NCBI RefSeq assembly: GCF_030814215.1
Contig: NZ_JAUSUT010000001.1
Span: forward strand, 1,984,001 to 2,048,000
Source: Amycolatopsis thermophila
GTDB lineage: Bacteria > Actinomycetota > Actinomycetes > Mycobacteriales > Pseudonocardiaceae
Direction of reading: 5' to 3'
Length of the DNA stretch: 64,000 bases
The notes under the pieces: model-generated
The model's database searches: none
Told to the model about the DNA's origin: nothing
The model's input: the letters and a program-made list of their open reading frames with translations, nothing else
Position numbers and translations under genes: made by a program
Shown here: positions 1 to 9,553 of the stretch, one piece after another
How the letters are laid out: each line of letters opens with the position of its first letter
Numbering within the stretch: the first letter of the stretch is position 1

Positions 1-1
1 G

Positions 2-411
2 CTGTTCGCCTGGTTCACCACCGGCCCGGCCGGCGCCCAGCGGTTGTTCGACCTGTACTTCGGGGAGGCGACGGGCCGCCCCCCGGCCGACGCTTCGGCG
101 TCGTCGAGTCCGCCGACGACATCCCCGACTTCATCGAGCCGGAAGAAGCCGGCCAGCTCGCGGGCGGCGGCTTCACGTGGTCGGAAATCCTCGCCGAGTG
201 GGACCTCATCGAAGCGGAAATCCACCTCCACTACGGAGTAGACCTGGCGGAGCCGGGCGCGCTGCAGCGCTACTCGATGCGCTGGTTCTGCGTCCGGCTC
301 TTCGGCCTGCCCGCGAACTCCCGCCTGTGGACGAAGCTGCGGCAGGATCACGATGAGCGAGACGCGTCCATTGAGGACATCGATCGCGAGTTGGGGATCG
401 TCCGCGAGTAA
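2..411 (+). CDS. Tail assembly chaperone, -1 frameshift product, 5' truncated
   Basis: The gene enters from the left edge. G/C-rich third positions mark reading frame 2 up to about base 85 and frame 1 from there to the TAA at 409-411, directly before the tape-measure gene. The switch coincides with a C CCC CCG heptamer. This matches the lambda G/G-T arrangement, in which a fraction of ribosomes slip -1 to make a longer chaperone that loads the tape measure. The downstream part encodes an acidic start (ADDIPDFIEPEEAG) and a helical segment with the motif RYSMRWFCVRLFGLP. Without slippage, frame 2 would stop at 241 after an S/P/T/K-rich tail. A sequencing indel would look the same. Confidence 0.6.
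   Translation, partial: VRLVHHRPGRRPAVVRPVLRGGDGPPPGRRFGVVESADDIPDFIEPEEAGQLAGGGFTWSEILAEWDLIEAEIHLHYGVDLAEPGALQRYSMRWFCVRLFGLPANSRLWTKLRQDHDERDASIEDIDRELGIVRE
79..85 (+). promoter_or_regulatory. Candidate programmed -1 ribosomal frameshift site
   Basis: The heptamer C CCC CCG fits the X XXY YYZ slippery pattern in the upstream reading frame. Slipping back by one base joins frame 2 to frame 1, exactly where third-position G/C bias moves from one frame to the other. Its place just upstream of a tape-measure gene is the expected one for a tail chaperone recoding site. Confidence 0.55.
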
Positions 412-434
412 CACCCCGACCTCATTGTGCGTCC

Positions 435-3400
435 GTGGCCTTGAACGTCGGGAAGCTCGTCGCCCTCATCGAGGGCGACGACCGCAAATACCGTGCGACC
501 GCGCGTAACGTCCGCTCGGACGCCAAGGCCCTCAAGCGGGACGCCTCGGTCACGCTGTCGATCGACGGCGACGACTCCCCGCTCAAGCAGGCCGTGGAGC
601 GGGTCAAGGCCCGAACCGACGAGGTGGCCCGCCAGGAAGCCGTGGTCCAGGTCGACGCGGACATCGCGCAGGCGCAGGCCCGCATCCGCGAGCTGGAGGG
701 CTCCCGCGGCAAGGTCGATATCGACGTCGACGCGGAGATCGGCAAGGCCGAGGCCAAGCTCCGCAGCCTGCAGCAGCGCCGCCAGAACCTTACCCTCGGC
801 GTCGACGTCGAGGACGGCGGCGCGACCGCAAAGGCCGCCCGACTGGGCCGCCAGATGGGCGATGCAGCGAAGGTCGGCATCATCTCGTCGGGCGTCGGCA
901 CCGCGTTCGCCGCGGCGATGGCCGGCGCCGCCGCGGGCGGGCCGCTGCTCATCGGGCTCGCCGGCGCGTTCGGGCTCACCGCTGCCGCGGCGTTCCAGAC
1001 CGGGAAGGCGCTCAAGGCGTACTCCGACGACCAGAAGGCCGCGGAGACCGCCAGCGCGAGCGCAGCAGCGACGGCGGTGTCGAACGCGATCGCGATCCGG
1101 AACGCCGAGGAGTCGATCGAGGACGCGCGCCGCGCCGCCGGGCGGGCCGCCGACGACGTGGCCGAGGCGGAGCGTCGCGCGGGAGAGGTCGCGGTCGACG
1201 CGGCCGAGCGGGTCGCCGACGCGCAGCGGAACGAGTCCAGGGCCGCTGAGGACGCGCGCCGGGCGACGGAAGCGGTGAACGACGCCCGCCGCGAGGCCGC
1301 CCGGATCATGGACGACCTGGCCGAGCGGGTCTCCGACTACGCCCTGTCCGAGGAGGACGCGGCGATCTCGGTCGAGGAGGCACGGAAGCGGCTCGACGAG
1401 GTCAACAGCAACAGCCTGTCCACCGACCTGGAGAAGCGGCGCGCCGCGAACGACCTGGCGCAGGCCGAGGAACGGCTCCGCGACACCCAGCGCGAGCACG
1501 CCCGCGACGCGCAGGACCTCGCCGAAGCCCAGGCAGCCGGTGTCGAGGGATCGAAGCAGGTCGTCTCCGCGAAGGAGGCTGAGCAGGCGGCGAACGATCG
1601 CCTGGCGGACGCGCAGCGCGCCGTGGCTGACGCGCAGCAGCAGGCCGAGCGGGACCAGGTCGCCGCGTCGAAGGCGATCAGCGACGCGCGCGAGCGGGAG
1701 CAGGACGCAGACCGCAACGTCGCCCGCGCCGTGCAGGGCCTCGCCGACGTGCAGGCACAGCAGGCCGCCGCCGCGCAGGCATCCTCGGCGAAGACGTCGA
1801 AGTTCGCCCAGGAGATGGCGAAGCTGTCCCCGGCTGGTCGCGACTTCGTCAACACGCTGCTGTCCATGAAGGACATGGCGACCCGGCTCGGCGCCGAGGT
1901 GCAGACCGCGACGCTGCCCGGGTTCACCAACCTGCTGGAGGCATCCAAGCAGCTCGAACCGGTCGCCACCCACGGCATCCAGGTCATCGGCGATGCCATG
2001 TCCGACACCGCCGACAAGGCCGCCGACCTGGCGAAGTCGCCTGGGTTCCAGGCGGACCTGTGGTCGTCGTTCGACCAGGGCGCCGACCTCGTCCGCGCCT
2101 CCGGCGACGCCGTCGTCGACGTCACCCGCGACTGGGTGCACTTCACCGCCCAGGCGCGCCCGGCGACGAACGGCATGATCGAGCTGATCGGCGACCTCGC
2201 CGACGGCACGGGCGACTTCTTCGACAACGCCGTCCCCGGCATGGACGCCTACGGCGACATCCTCAGCTCGGTCGGACAGATCGGGCGCGACAGCCTCGGT
2301 ACGCTCGGCACGCTGCTCGCCAAGCTGGCGACCGAGGGCGCCCCGTTCGTGCAGCAGCTCGCCGACACCTGGCACCACTTCCTGGACTTCCTCGAGGACT
2401 TCTCGACCGGGTTCTTCCCGTCGTTCTTCGGCTCCTGGAACACGCTGCTGGACATCCTCGACGGGCTGATGGCCATGCTGGGGCCCATCGCGCCCGCGCT
2501 CGGCGGCATCGCGGGCGCCGTGCTGCCGTTCGTGACCGCGCTCAAGCTCATCGACAAGGTCACCTTCGGCGCGGTGACCGGGCAGATCCGCGGCATCAAG
2601 GCCGAGATGGACAAGGCGGACAGCACCCGCGAGAAGTGGGGCGCCGGCCTGTCCGGGATGATCGGCACGGTCTTCAACCCGTGGGGTCTCACGATCGGAA
2701 TCGCGACCGGCGCGCTGGCCATGTTCGGGCAGAAGCAGCAGGAGGGGCAGAAGCTCACCGAGACCTACCGCGCCTCGGTGAAGACGCTGACGGACGCGAT
2801 CCGGGAGAACAACGGCGTCATCAACGACCACGTCCGGGAGTTGGCCGCCCAGGAGTACGGCGGCAAGGGCGTGATCGACTCGCAGAAGACGATTCGCCAG
2901 ACCGCGCAGGACCTCGGCATCAACCTCGACCAGCTCACCGACGCGTTCCTCGGTAACAAGGACGCACAGGCCGCGATCCAAGGCCAGCTCGACGGCATGA
3001 AGGTGAAGTGGTACGACGTCGCCGACGGGCTTGGCCAGGCCGGCCAGGACTTCCTGTACTGGATGGGCCTGGCGGACGAGGGTGGGTTCAAGGCCGAGGA
3101 CTTCTCCGAGTCGCTGGGAGCGCTGTTCAACGAGATCAACAGCACTGCCGACGCCACCAAGGCCATGTCGTACGAGCAGAAGGTCGCCCAGGACGCGGCC
3201 GATGATCTCGACGCGGACTTCAAGACGCTGGCCGACACGTCGAAGGACGTCGCGACGCGCGGCCACGCGATCATCGACATGCTGCGCACGCTGTCCGGCC
3301 AGTCCCCGACCTACGAGGATGCGGTGAAGCGGACCAACGACCAGTTCCGCGACCTCGTCGACCTGTTCGGACAATCCATCGACAAGTCGAAGGGCTGGGG

Positions 3401-4322
3401 TGACGCACTTCTCAATGCGAACGGCTCGATCAACACGACCACTGAGAACGGCTCGCGCCTCTACGACACGATCAACGGCATCGCCGGCACCACCGCTGCC
3501 GCGGCCCAGGCCGCCTACGACTACGCGATCCAGCAGGGCCAGGACGTGCCCGCGGCGATGGCCGCCGCGAATGACGTCGTCACCGCCCAGCACGACCGGC
3601 TGATGGACCTCGCGGGCTCGATGGGCATCTCCCGCGACGCCATGCAGGAGCTGCTGAACAAGTACGCCCTCACCCCTGAGCAGGTCATGACCCTGATCGG
3701 GCAGCCCGGCATCGAGAACGCGAAGACCCAGACAGCCGACTACCGCGACAAGTTCCTGAACAGCATCCCGGGCAACAAGAACACCACGTTCACCGTCGAC
3801 CCGACGCCGGCCTACAACTCGGTGTCCCAGTTCTACGACTGGTACTTCCAGGTCATCTCGAACCCCCTGCCCGCCCCGTCGATGGGTTCGCTGGACAACC
3901 TCGGCCTGCTGTCCGGCGGACGCGCCCAGGGCGGCCCGGTCAAGGCCGGCGAAACCTACCTCGTAGGCGAGGAAGGCCCCGAGCTCGTGACCATGCCCGG
4001 CAACGGCATGGTGTACACCGCCAGCGACACGGCGGACATCCTCGGCGCGCTCGAGCAGTCGCGCGCCAGCGTCGCCGCCGCGACCGCGCCGCGCGTCCCA
4101 GCACCACGCGGCGGCGCGAGCACAGGGGGCGCCGCGCAGGCCGCGGCACAGGCCACGCTGAGCCGCGTCGCGGCGATCGAGCGGGCGGTCGCGAGCATGG
4201 CGGGCGAGATGGCAGCGCTCGCGAAGCGCCCGGTCTTGCCGACGCCGGTTCGGCTGCTGGTCGACGGGCGGGAGATCGCCCGCGCGAACGACCGCGGTCG
4301 CCTGCTGAACTCCCGCACGTGA
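435..4322 (+). CDS. Phage tail tape-measure protein
   Basis: This 1295-residue protein sets tail length and is threaded through the tail tube during infection. Visible parts are a small globular start, a Gly/Ala-rich hydrophobic hairpin at about residues 147-190, a very long charged Ala-rich coiled coil at about 195-450, and a second hydrophobic block at about 671-765. The C-terminal GEEGPELVTMPG motif near residue 1175 is common at the end of actinophage tape measures. The GTG start at 435 is the first in frame after the upstream stop; its ribosome site is weak, so coupling to the upstream gene is likely. Size and position directly after the chaperone support the call. Confidence 0.93.
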   Translation: MALNVGKLVALIEGDDRKYRATARNVRSDAKALKRDASVTLSIDGDDSPLKQAVERVKARTDEVARQEAVVQVDADIAQAQARIRELEGSRGKVDIDVDAEIGKAEAKLRSLQQRRQNLTLGVDVEDGGATAKAARLGRQMGDAAKVGIISSGVGTAFAAAMAGAAAGGPLLIGLAGAFGLTAAAAFQTGKALKAYSDDQKAAETASASAAATAVSNAIAIRNAEESIEDARRAAGRAADDVAEAERRAGEVAVDAAERVADAQRNESRAAEDARRATEAVNDARREAARIMDDLAERVSDYALSEEDAAISVEEARKRLDEVNSNSLSTDLEKRRAANDLAQAEERLRDTQREHARDAQDLAEAQAAGVEGSKQVVSAKEAEQAANDRLADAQRAVADAQQQAERDQVAASKAISDAREREQDADRNVARAVQGLADVQAQQAAAAQASSAKTSKFAQEMAKLSPAGRDFVNTLLSMKDMATRLGAEVQTATLPGFTNLLEASKQLEPVATHGIQVIGDAMSDTADKAADLAKSPGFQADLWSSFDQGADLVRASGDAVVDVTRDWVHFTAQARPATNGMIELIGDLADGTGDFFDNAVPGMDAYGDILSSVGQIGRDSLGTLGTLLAKLATEGAPFVQQLADTWHHFLDFLEDFSTGFFPSFFGSWNTLLDILDGLMAMLGPIAPALGGIAGAVLPFVTALKLIDKVTFGAVTGQIRGIKAEMDKADSTREKWGAGLSGMIGTVFNPWGLTIGIATGALAMFGQKQQEGQKLTETYRASVKTLTDAIRENNGVINDHVRELAAQEYGGKGVIDSQKTIRQTAQDLGINLDQLTDAFLGNKDAQAAIQGQLDGMKVKWYDVADGLGQAGQDFLYWMGLADEGGFKAEDFSESLGALFNEINSTADATKAMSYEQKVAQDAADDLDADFKTLADTSKDVATRGHAIIDMLRTLSGQSPTYEDAVKRTNDQFRDLVDLFGQSIDKSKGWGDALLNANGSINTTTENGSRLYDTINGIAGTTAAAAQAAYDYAIQQGQDVPAAMAAANDVVTAQHDRLMDLAGSMGISRDAMQELLNKYALTPEQVMTLIGQPGIENAKTQTADYRDKFLNSIPGNKNTTFTVDPTPAYNSVSQFYDWYFQVISNPLPAPSMGSLDNLGLLSGGRAQGGPVKAGETYLVGEEGPELVTMPGNGMVYTASDTADILGALEQSRASVAAATAPRVPAPRGGASTGGAAQAAAQATLSRVAAIERAVASMAGEMAALAKRPVLPTPVRLLVDGREIARANDRGRLLNSRT

Positions 4323-4346
4323 CAGCGGACGGCGACGATCACGGGC

Positions 4347-5108
4347 GTGTGGATCGGCTACCCGTGGGACCTCCGGCGCATCCGGAACCCGAAACGCGGG
4401 CTCACCAAGCAGTGGCTCATGCCGCAGGTCGAGCACGCCGCGCTGTCCGGGGCGATCCGCACCACGTCGCGCCGCAACACGCCGCGCCGCTGGTCGCTGG
4501 AGCTGCCCTGGATTCCCGCCGCTGACGCCGACTGGCTCGGCGTGCTCGCTCGGAAGCTCTACGGGCCCGGTCCGTTCTTCGTGGTCGAGCCGTCCACCAG
4601 GAACTACCTGGCACCGCACCAATCGATCGGCCGCGGCCCGACCCGCCAGTGGGACGCCACCTCGGGCACCCTCGCTGCGCAGCCGGACCTGTCGGTCCTG
4701 TGGTCGGGCGGCGCGGCCGGGGCCGAACTCCGCTGGGTCCACCCCGTCTGGAGCCGCTGGCCAGTCGCGCCCGGCATGACCGTCGCGTTCCGCCACGCCG
4801 CCACCGGCCACACCGCCGGCATCACCTTCCACACGCGGGCGGGGGCCGTGATCAGCTCGATCACCGATGGGTCGGGCTCCGTTGCCGGGGTCGCACCCAC
4901 AGGCGCCGTGTGGGCCGCCCCGAAACTCGTCAAGGCCGGCACCGGCACGCTGACCGTGCCCGCTGCGTGTTTCGCCTACGAACAGTCGATCGGCGCGGAC
5001 TGGCCGGCGGGTGAGCACTGCGGCGCGTTCTCGATCAGCAGCCCGGAGACCGTCATCGAGAAGCTGCCGGAGGCCTCGGTGACGCTGGATCTGCTGGAGC
5101 AGTTCTGA
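4347..5108 (+). CDS. Minor tail protein (distal-tail position)
   Basis: The product has 253 residues and starts from GTG 25 bases after the tape measure. The sequence is rich in Trp and Pro in its first third (PWDLRRIRNPKRG, LELPWIP, GPGPFFVVEPS) and beta-rich afterwards, as in distal tail proteins that cap the tube and bind the hub. No enzymatic motif is seen. It overlaps the next gene by one base (TGATG), so the two are translationally coupled. The family is assigned from position and general character; a more exact function is not supported by the sequence alone. Confidence 0.66.
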   Translation: MWIGYPWDLRRIRNPKRGLTKQWLMPQVEHAALSGAIRTTSRRNTPRRWSLELPWIPAADADWLGVLARKLYGPGPFFVVEPSTRNYLAPHQSIGRGPTRQWDATSGTLAAQPDLSVLWSGGAAGAELRWVHPVWSRWPVAPGMTVAFRHAATGHTAGITFHTRAGAVISSITDGSGSVAGVAPTGAVWAAPKLVKAGTGTLTVPAACFAYEQSIGADWPAGEHCGAFSISSPETVIEKLPEASVTLDLLEQF

Positions 5109-7630
5109 TGCAGCTCGCGACGAACACCGACCTGGCCGCCGCGGTCGCGGCGCCGGACGTTCTGGTCGAGGATCTGCTCGAGTTCGACTGGAACCGCGAC
5201 GGCGCCTACAGCCACGCCTGGTCCGACCTGTCGTTCCTCGCCACGAGCATCACGGACACCGCGGCGACGATCGTGTCGGATCTGCCGGAGCAGGTGAACA
5301 CGCTGACGGGGGCGTCGTCTGCCGAGCTGCAGGTGACGTTGGGTGGCGCGAAGTTCGGCGACCCGGACGTCGACGCGGCGTGGAACGCGTACCTGGCTGA
5401 GCAGGGGATCGCCGCGCACCAGCTGTTCTCGCCGTGGTGGACGGCGTCACCGCTGTTCGAGGTCGAGATCACCGGCGTCCCGATGCGCTACTCGCGCACC
5501 ATCGCCACGGCGGCCGGGGACATCACCGTGCGCCAGTTCACCGGATGGTTGCGGGACTTCACGATCGACCGCACAAACATGCAGGTCAAGATCAACGCCT
5601 CCGACATCGTGGACCTCCAGGGCCGGTCGATCACCCTGCCGCTGTGGGCGCTGTCGCAGGACATCTACAACGCGCAGGTCGCAGTCGAACCCACGGCGCG
5701 CCCGATCTCCGCGACGTGGGTGGTCGAGGAGGCGCTGCGGCAGGCCGGCCGCCCCTCGGGGCCGGCGACGGCGCCGAACGCGATCGCATACGTGTCCTGC
5801 AACGGGGCGATCCTGCCAAGCTTCGGCTACGGCTCCTGTGCGGACAGTGGCGAGTACGCGAACGACTACGAGCAGGCCCTCTCCACGCTCGTGCCGAGTC
5901 TGTGGGAGGACGGGAAGTACGGGCTCGCCACCGTCTACAACCCGGTGCCGGCGACGGGGGCCGGGTTGTCCCGCATCCGGTTCCGCGCCAACGCAGTGGC
6001 GCTCGTGCCGACCGCCACCACCAGCCAAGGCCCGGCCACTATCACAGTCGGCGTGTGGGTCGAGTCCAACGGCGAGGCCGTCATCACCGCGACGCCCGAG
6101 ACTTACTCCACCGGCTGGGACTACCTGGTCGCTGCGCTGCAGCTCGACGACGACTACGACACCGCCGGAAACCACATCGTCGCCGGCGGGGTGTCGTTCC
6201 ACGTCTTCCGCAACGGTCAGTTCTACGTGCGGGTCAAGGAGTCCACCAACCTCAGCGGCACCCGGTCGTGGATGTGGGACTACCGGACCCCGCTCCCGGC
6301 GGGCTGGCACTACATCCACACCACCGTCCGGTTCACCAACTCCTCGATCACCGCGCAGTCCCGAGTGGATGGCGCGGTGGTCGCGACGACGTCCTCCACC
6401 GTGCCGGCCGCGGGCTTCCGCTACGCCGCGAGCGTGGGCATCAACGCGGTGTCCAACGTGGTCTTGTTCTACCCGAACATCCCGACGCAGCACTTCCAGA
6501 TCTGCCACGCCCAGGGGACCGCGCTCGACTACGTGCCCGGCCAGGAACACCCGCCCACTCGGGACGGGCGACCGCTGTCGGTGGTGACGCCGACGCTGTC
6601 CGAGCTGTCCTGGATCCCGGACCGCTACGACAAGCCGGCGTGGGACGTGCTCAAGGAGGTCGCGGCGTCGGAGTTCGGCGCGCTCTACACCGACGAGTAC
6701 GGCACCGTGCACTACTCGCCGCACTACGAGCTGCGCAACACCGTCCCCGCGGACGTCGCGAACGCCCGCGTCATCGACGACGACGACCTGCTCGATTTCG
6801 TGGTCATGCCGTCGGTGGACCAGTACCGCAACGCGTTGTCGCTGTCCGGCACGATGCGGCACCAGGTCGTGGACATCGTGTACCGGCCGCAGGACGCCAA
6901 GCAGTTCTACACCCCCAACTACTTCACAGCCGGGAACGAGATCGCCCTGTCCGAAGTGGTCGCGCTCGACACCAAACCGCGGCAGATCGTCGCGGACATC
7001 CCGGGCTACACCACCGACCGTCCCCTCCAGACCGAGGCGTCCGCGGTGTACAAGTTCGACCCCAGCATCGACGCATCGGTCAACCCGCACGACGGCTGGT
7101 GGTACACGGTGCGGCCCCGCGCCGACCAGCGCTCGTTCGACCTCATCCGCTACGGCGGCACCTTCGAAATCTACTGGGGCGCCTACAAGGGCGCGACCCG
7201 CGTGTCCGGGCAGATCGCCGGCCGCCGCTACTCCGAACGCAGCGTCACCCGCGTCGAGCTGCGCAACGAGGCCGAGATCGCCGCCAAGGGGTACCGGGTG
7301 CTCACCCTGCCGGACAACGACTGGCGGCAGACCGCGGAGACGATCAGCGCCATCGGGCAGGTGCTGCTGGACGACATCGCCACACCGGCGCCGCTGATCG
7401 ACGGCATCCGGGTGACCGCGGACCCGCGGTTACAGCTGCGGGACATCCTCAAGCTGACCTCGGACGAGGGCATCACGGGAACGATCTATGGGCAGGTGAT
7501 CGGCATCAGGCGCGAATCCGGCGCGGGCGGGGCGGTCGACACGCTGACGCTGCGCGTGCTCGGCCAGCCCGGCGCGGCTGTCTGGGACGATCCCGACTCC
7601 GGCTGGGACGTGGGAAGGTGGGCGGCCTGA
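5108..7630 (+). CDS. Large tail protein, hub or baseplate type, with a lectin-like insert
   Basis: This 840-residue protein lies third in the tail module. Residues 1-200 contain beta-rich hub-like sequence (DLLEFDWNRDGAYSH, WLRDFTIDRTNMQVKI). Residues about 285-475 look like a LamG/concanavalin beta-sandwich, with alternating hydrophobic strands and many Asn, Ser and Thr residues, and could bind a cell-surface glycan. The C-terminal third returns to hub-like sequence (RVTADPRLQLRDILKL). In siphoviruses the gene at this place usually forms the tail tip and may hold receptor-binding domains. Receptor binding is inferred from architecture only. Its stop overlaps the start of the following gene. 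Confidence 0.68.
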   Translation: MQLATNTDLAAAVAAPDVLVEDLLEFDWNRDGAYSHAWSDLSFLATSITDTAATIVSDLPEQVNTLTGASSAELQVTLGGAKFGDPDVDAAWNAYLAEQGIAAHQLFSPWWTASPLFEVEITGVPMRYSRTIATAAGDITVRQFTGWLRDFTIDRTNMQVKINASDIVDLQGRSITLPLWALSQDIYNAQVAVEPTARPISATWVVEEALRQAGRPSGPATAPNAIAYVSCNGAILPSFGYGSCADSGEYANDYEQALSTLVPSLWEDGKYGLATVYNPVPATGAGLSRIRFRANAVALVPTATTSQGPATITVGVWVESNGEAVITATPETYSTGWDYLVAALQLDDDYDTAGNHIVAGGVSFHVFRNGQFYVRVKESTNLSGTRSWMWDYRTPLPAGWHYIHTTVRFTNSSITAQSRVDGAVVATTSSTVPAAGFRYAASVGINAVSNVVLFYPNIPTQHFQICHAQGTALDYVPGQEHPPTRDGRPLSVVTPTLSELSWIPDRYDKPAWDVLKEVAASEFGALYTDEYGTVHYSPHYELRNTVPADVANARVIDDDDLLDFVVMPSVDQYRNALSLSGTMRHQVVDIVYRPQDAKQFYTPNYFTAGNEIALSEVVALDTKPRQIVADIPGYTTDRPLQTEASAVYKFDPSIDASVNPHDGWWYTVRPRADQRSFDLIRYGGTFEIYWGAYKGATRVSGQIAGRRYSERSVTRVELRNEAEIAAKGYRVLTLPDNDWRQTAETISAIGQVLLDDIATPAPLIDGIRVTADPRLQLRDILKLTSDEGITGTIYGQVIGIRRESGAGGAVDTLTLRVLGQPGAAVWDDPDSGWDVGRWAA

Positions 7631-8208
7631 TGGCGTTCTCCCCGATCGACCAGTCGGTCATCAACGGGATCTTCATCCCGCGCAGCGGCTTCGGTCAGAA
7701 GGTCAAGGACAACTTCGACGACCACGAAGCGCGCCTCCAAACCCTTGAAAGCGGCGGGAGTGAGGACTCGCACACTGCCCGCTACATCCAGAACTCGCCG
7801 CAGACGAACCTGGCGGGCGGTTCGACGAACGCGATGGTGTGGGACTTCGCCCAGGAAGAGACCGAAGACCTCGTACTCAACAGCGCCAAGACCGTCTGGA
7901 CCGTCAAACGCGCTGGCTGGTGGCGCGCCACCGCCAACACGCGCGTGCAGACCGGCACCTTCACCGGTGAGGCCGAAGTCTTCCTCGTCATTGGCGCGGT
8001 GGCCGGCTCGAACTCGATCCGCTACGCCGACAACAACGGCCGGACCACCGTCAACGGCGCGGTCGTGAAGGTGAACTGCTCGGTGGAGCGTCGCTTCGAC
8101 GTCAACGACACCATCGCGATCAACATGACCGGCGGCAACGCGGGCACCCACCAGACGCAGCCGGTCAGCGAAGCGATCTTCGCCTCGTTCAGCTGGCTCA
8201 GGGCCTAA
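7630..8208 (+). CDS. Short tail-fibre-like protein with C-terminal beta domain
   Basis: The product has 192 residues and its ATG overlaps the stop of the tail hub gene. The first 45 residues hold a short heptad helix (VKDNFDDHEARLQTLESG) that could trimerise. The rest is a beta-rich domain with features of C1q/TNF-like jelly rolls found at phage fibre tips (WWRATANTRVQTGTFTGEAE, RRFDVNDTIAINMTGGNAG). It is the last rightward tail gene. It overlaps the stop of the leftward regulator by four bases. Function as a receptor-binding or fibre protein is inferred. Confidence 0.55.
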   Translation: MAFSPIDQSVINGIFIPRSGFGQKVKDNFDDHEARLQTLESGGSEDSHTARYIQNSPQTNLAGGSTNAMVWDFAQEETEDLVLNSAKTVWTVKRAGWWRATANTRVQTGTFTGEAEVFLVIGAVAGSNSIRYADNNGRTTVNGAVVKVNCSVERRFDVNDTIAINMTGGNAGTHQTQPVSEAIFASFSWLRA

Positions 8209-9041
8209 CCGCGGCGTCGGAACTCGCGCGCCCACTCGCTGAGCAACGCCCGCGCATCGTCGCCCTCGTCCGCCTGCGCCCACAGCGCGTCGAGGTACTT
8301 CCGGTAGAGCGCGCCGTCGCCCGGGTCGCTCGTGACGACCTCGGTGTGCACCAACTCGACGGCGACCGTCTCGTCGCGCACGACGAAGCTGTGCGCCACC
8401 GCGGCCGGCAGGGGCCGCCCGGCCGGGATGATCCCGAACCTCACGATGCCCTGGAGTGCGAGTAGCCGGTCGATCTGGGCGAGCATCACCGCCGCCGGCG
8501 CGACCGGGTACCGGAACGGATGTTCGGTCGTGAGCAGTTCGATCTGCTTGCTCTCGTCGTACAGGATGTGCTGTCGCTCCATCCGGCGACGGACGGCGGC
8601 CTCGGTGTCGGGTGGCGAGTCGTGCAGCGCGCTCAGGGACCGGAAGACCCAGCGCGCGTAGTCGGCGGTGTGCGCGAGCCCTGGGACCAGGGTCAGCGCG
8701 AAGCTGCTGATGGTGGCCGCCTGTTGCTCGCTGACGGCAACCGCTTCCTGGACGGGGCTGTGCCCGCCGCGCAGCTGCCGGTTCCAGCGGGCCTCGTCCA
8801 GCCGGATCGCGCGCAGCTCGGCGCGCAACTCCTCGAGCTTGCCCTCCGGTAGGGCGAGGCCGCGGGCGATCGCGATCAGGTCCCGGTCCGACACGGCCTG
8901 CTTCGCGGACCAGATCCGCGACATCTTCGACGGGTGCCAGCCCAGCTTCTCCGCGAGCTGTTTCCCGGACACGTGCGCGCTCTCGCACAGGAGACGCAGC
9001 TCGTCTCCCAATGCGAGCCGCCGCTCGTTGATCTCGGTCAA
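8205..9041 (-). CDS. XRE-family DNA-binding regulator with DUF5753 domain
   Basis: This 278-residue protein has an N-terminal helix-turn-helix at about residues 12-60 (GKQLAEKLGWHPSKMSRIW) and a C-terminal DUF5753 domain, the make-up of the large actinobacterial Scr1/WhiJ-like regulator group. It is the last gene of a leftward three-gene operon; its start overlaps the stop of the DUF6879 gene (ATGA). Such regulators usually act with small neighbours and control development or their own locus. Here it sits where a phage repressor is expected, so a lysogeny-control role is possible but unproven. The domain call is firm; the biological role is not. Confidence 0.87.
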   Translation of the reverse strand: MTEINERRLALGDELRLLCESAHVSGKQLAEKLGWHPSKMSRIWSAKQAVSDRDLIAIARGLALPEGKLEELRAELRAIRLDEARWNRQLRGGHSPVQEAVAVSEQQAATISSFALTLVPGLAHTADYARWVFRSLSALHDSPPDTEAAVRRRMERQHILYDESKQIELLTTEHPFRYPVAPAAVMLAQIDRLLALQGIVRFGIIPAGRPLPAAVAHSFVVRDETVAVELVHTEVVTSDPGDGALYRKYLDALWAQADEGDDARALLSEWAREFRRRG

Positions 9042-9553
9042 GGGCTCCTCGTGGCGTAGTAGTCGGCGTGCCTGACGGCGGCTGGCCAGACCAGGTCACG
9101 GTACCGCCGGTGCTCGTCGACGACCGCGGGGTCGGTGCTGACCTCGAGGTCGGCGAGGAGTTTGTCGGTGCCGAACCTCATGATCGCCACGCGCTCGTCG
9201 TCGAACAGGTAGAAGTCGTAGTCCGGCGCCCGCAACTCGTGTGCCTGGCTCTCGGTGATCCACCGGATGTCCTCGCCGGCGTCGATGTTGCTCTGCGTCT
9301 GTTCCAGCAGCCAGCGCAGGTACTCCGTGAGCGGTTCCGTCAGCATCCGGACGCGTTCGAACCGCACGCCGCGGCTGGTGATGTCCCGGATGTAGGCGAG
9401 CCACGGCGCTTTGCGTGCAGGGTCGTCCGGCTGGCCGTTGCGCCAGCGCCGGAGGGCGGCCTCGTCGACCGCGTAGTCGCCTTGGCACTCCCAGCGCCAG
9501 GAGGAGATGCGGAACGAGCGGAACAGGTCGTTGAGCTGGTCGGCCGGGTTCAT
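9038..9553 (-). CDS. DUF6879-type protein, partner of XRE/DUF5753 regulator
   Basis: The product has 171 residues and resembles the DUF6879 proteins that are regularly encoded beside XRE/DUF5753 regulators in actinobacteria. It is rich in aromatic and acidic residues (FRSFRISSWRWECQGDY, RAPDYDFYLFDDERV) and shows no known catalytic motif, signal peptide or membrane segment. It is coupled on both sides by ATGA overlaps, with the 70-residue protein before and the regulator after. Its biochemical role is unknown. It may modulate the neighbouring DNA-binding protein, an inference from constant co-occurrence. Confidence 0.78.
   Translation of the reverse strand: MNPADQLNDLFRSFRISSWRWECQGDYAVDEAALRRWRNGQPDDPARKAPWLAYIRDITSRGVRFERVRMLTEPLTEYLRWLLEQTQSNIDAGEDIRWITESQAHELRAPDYDFYLFDDERVAIMRFGTDKLLADLEVSTDPAVVDEHRRYRDLVWPAAVRHADYYATRSP

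Noticed and set aside
348-5018. Very long open frame antisense to the tape-measure gene
   Set aside because: It is the usual antisense shadow in high-GC DNA; the composition is Arg/Gly/Val-rich without family motifs.
5434-8208. Frame joining the fibre-like gene to an upstream 730-codon stretch
   Set aside because: The upstream part is the out-of-frame shadow of the tail hub gene; the ATG at 7630 with TGATG overlap is the proper start.
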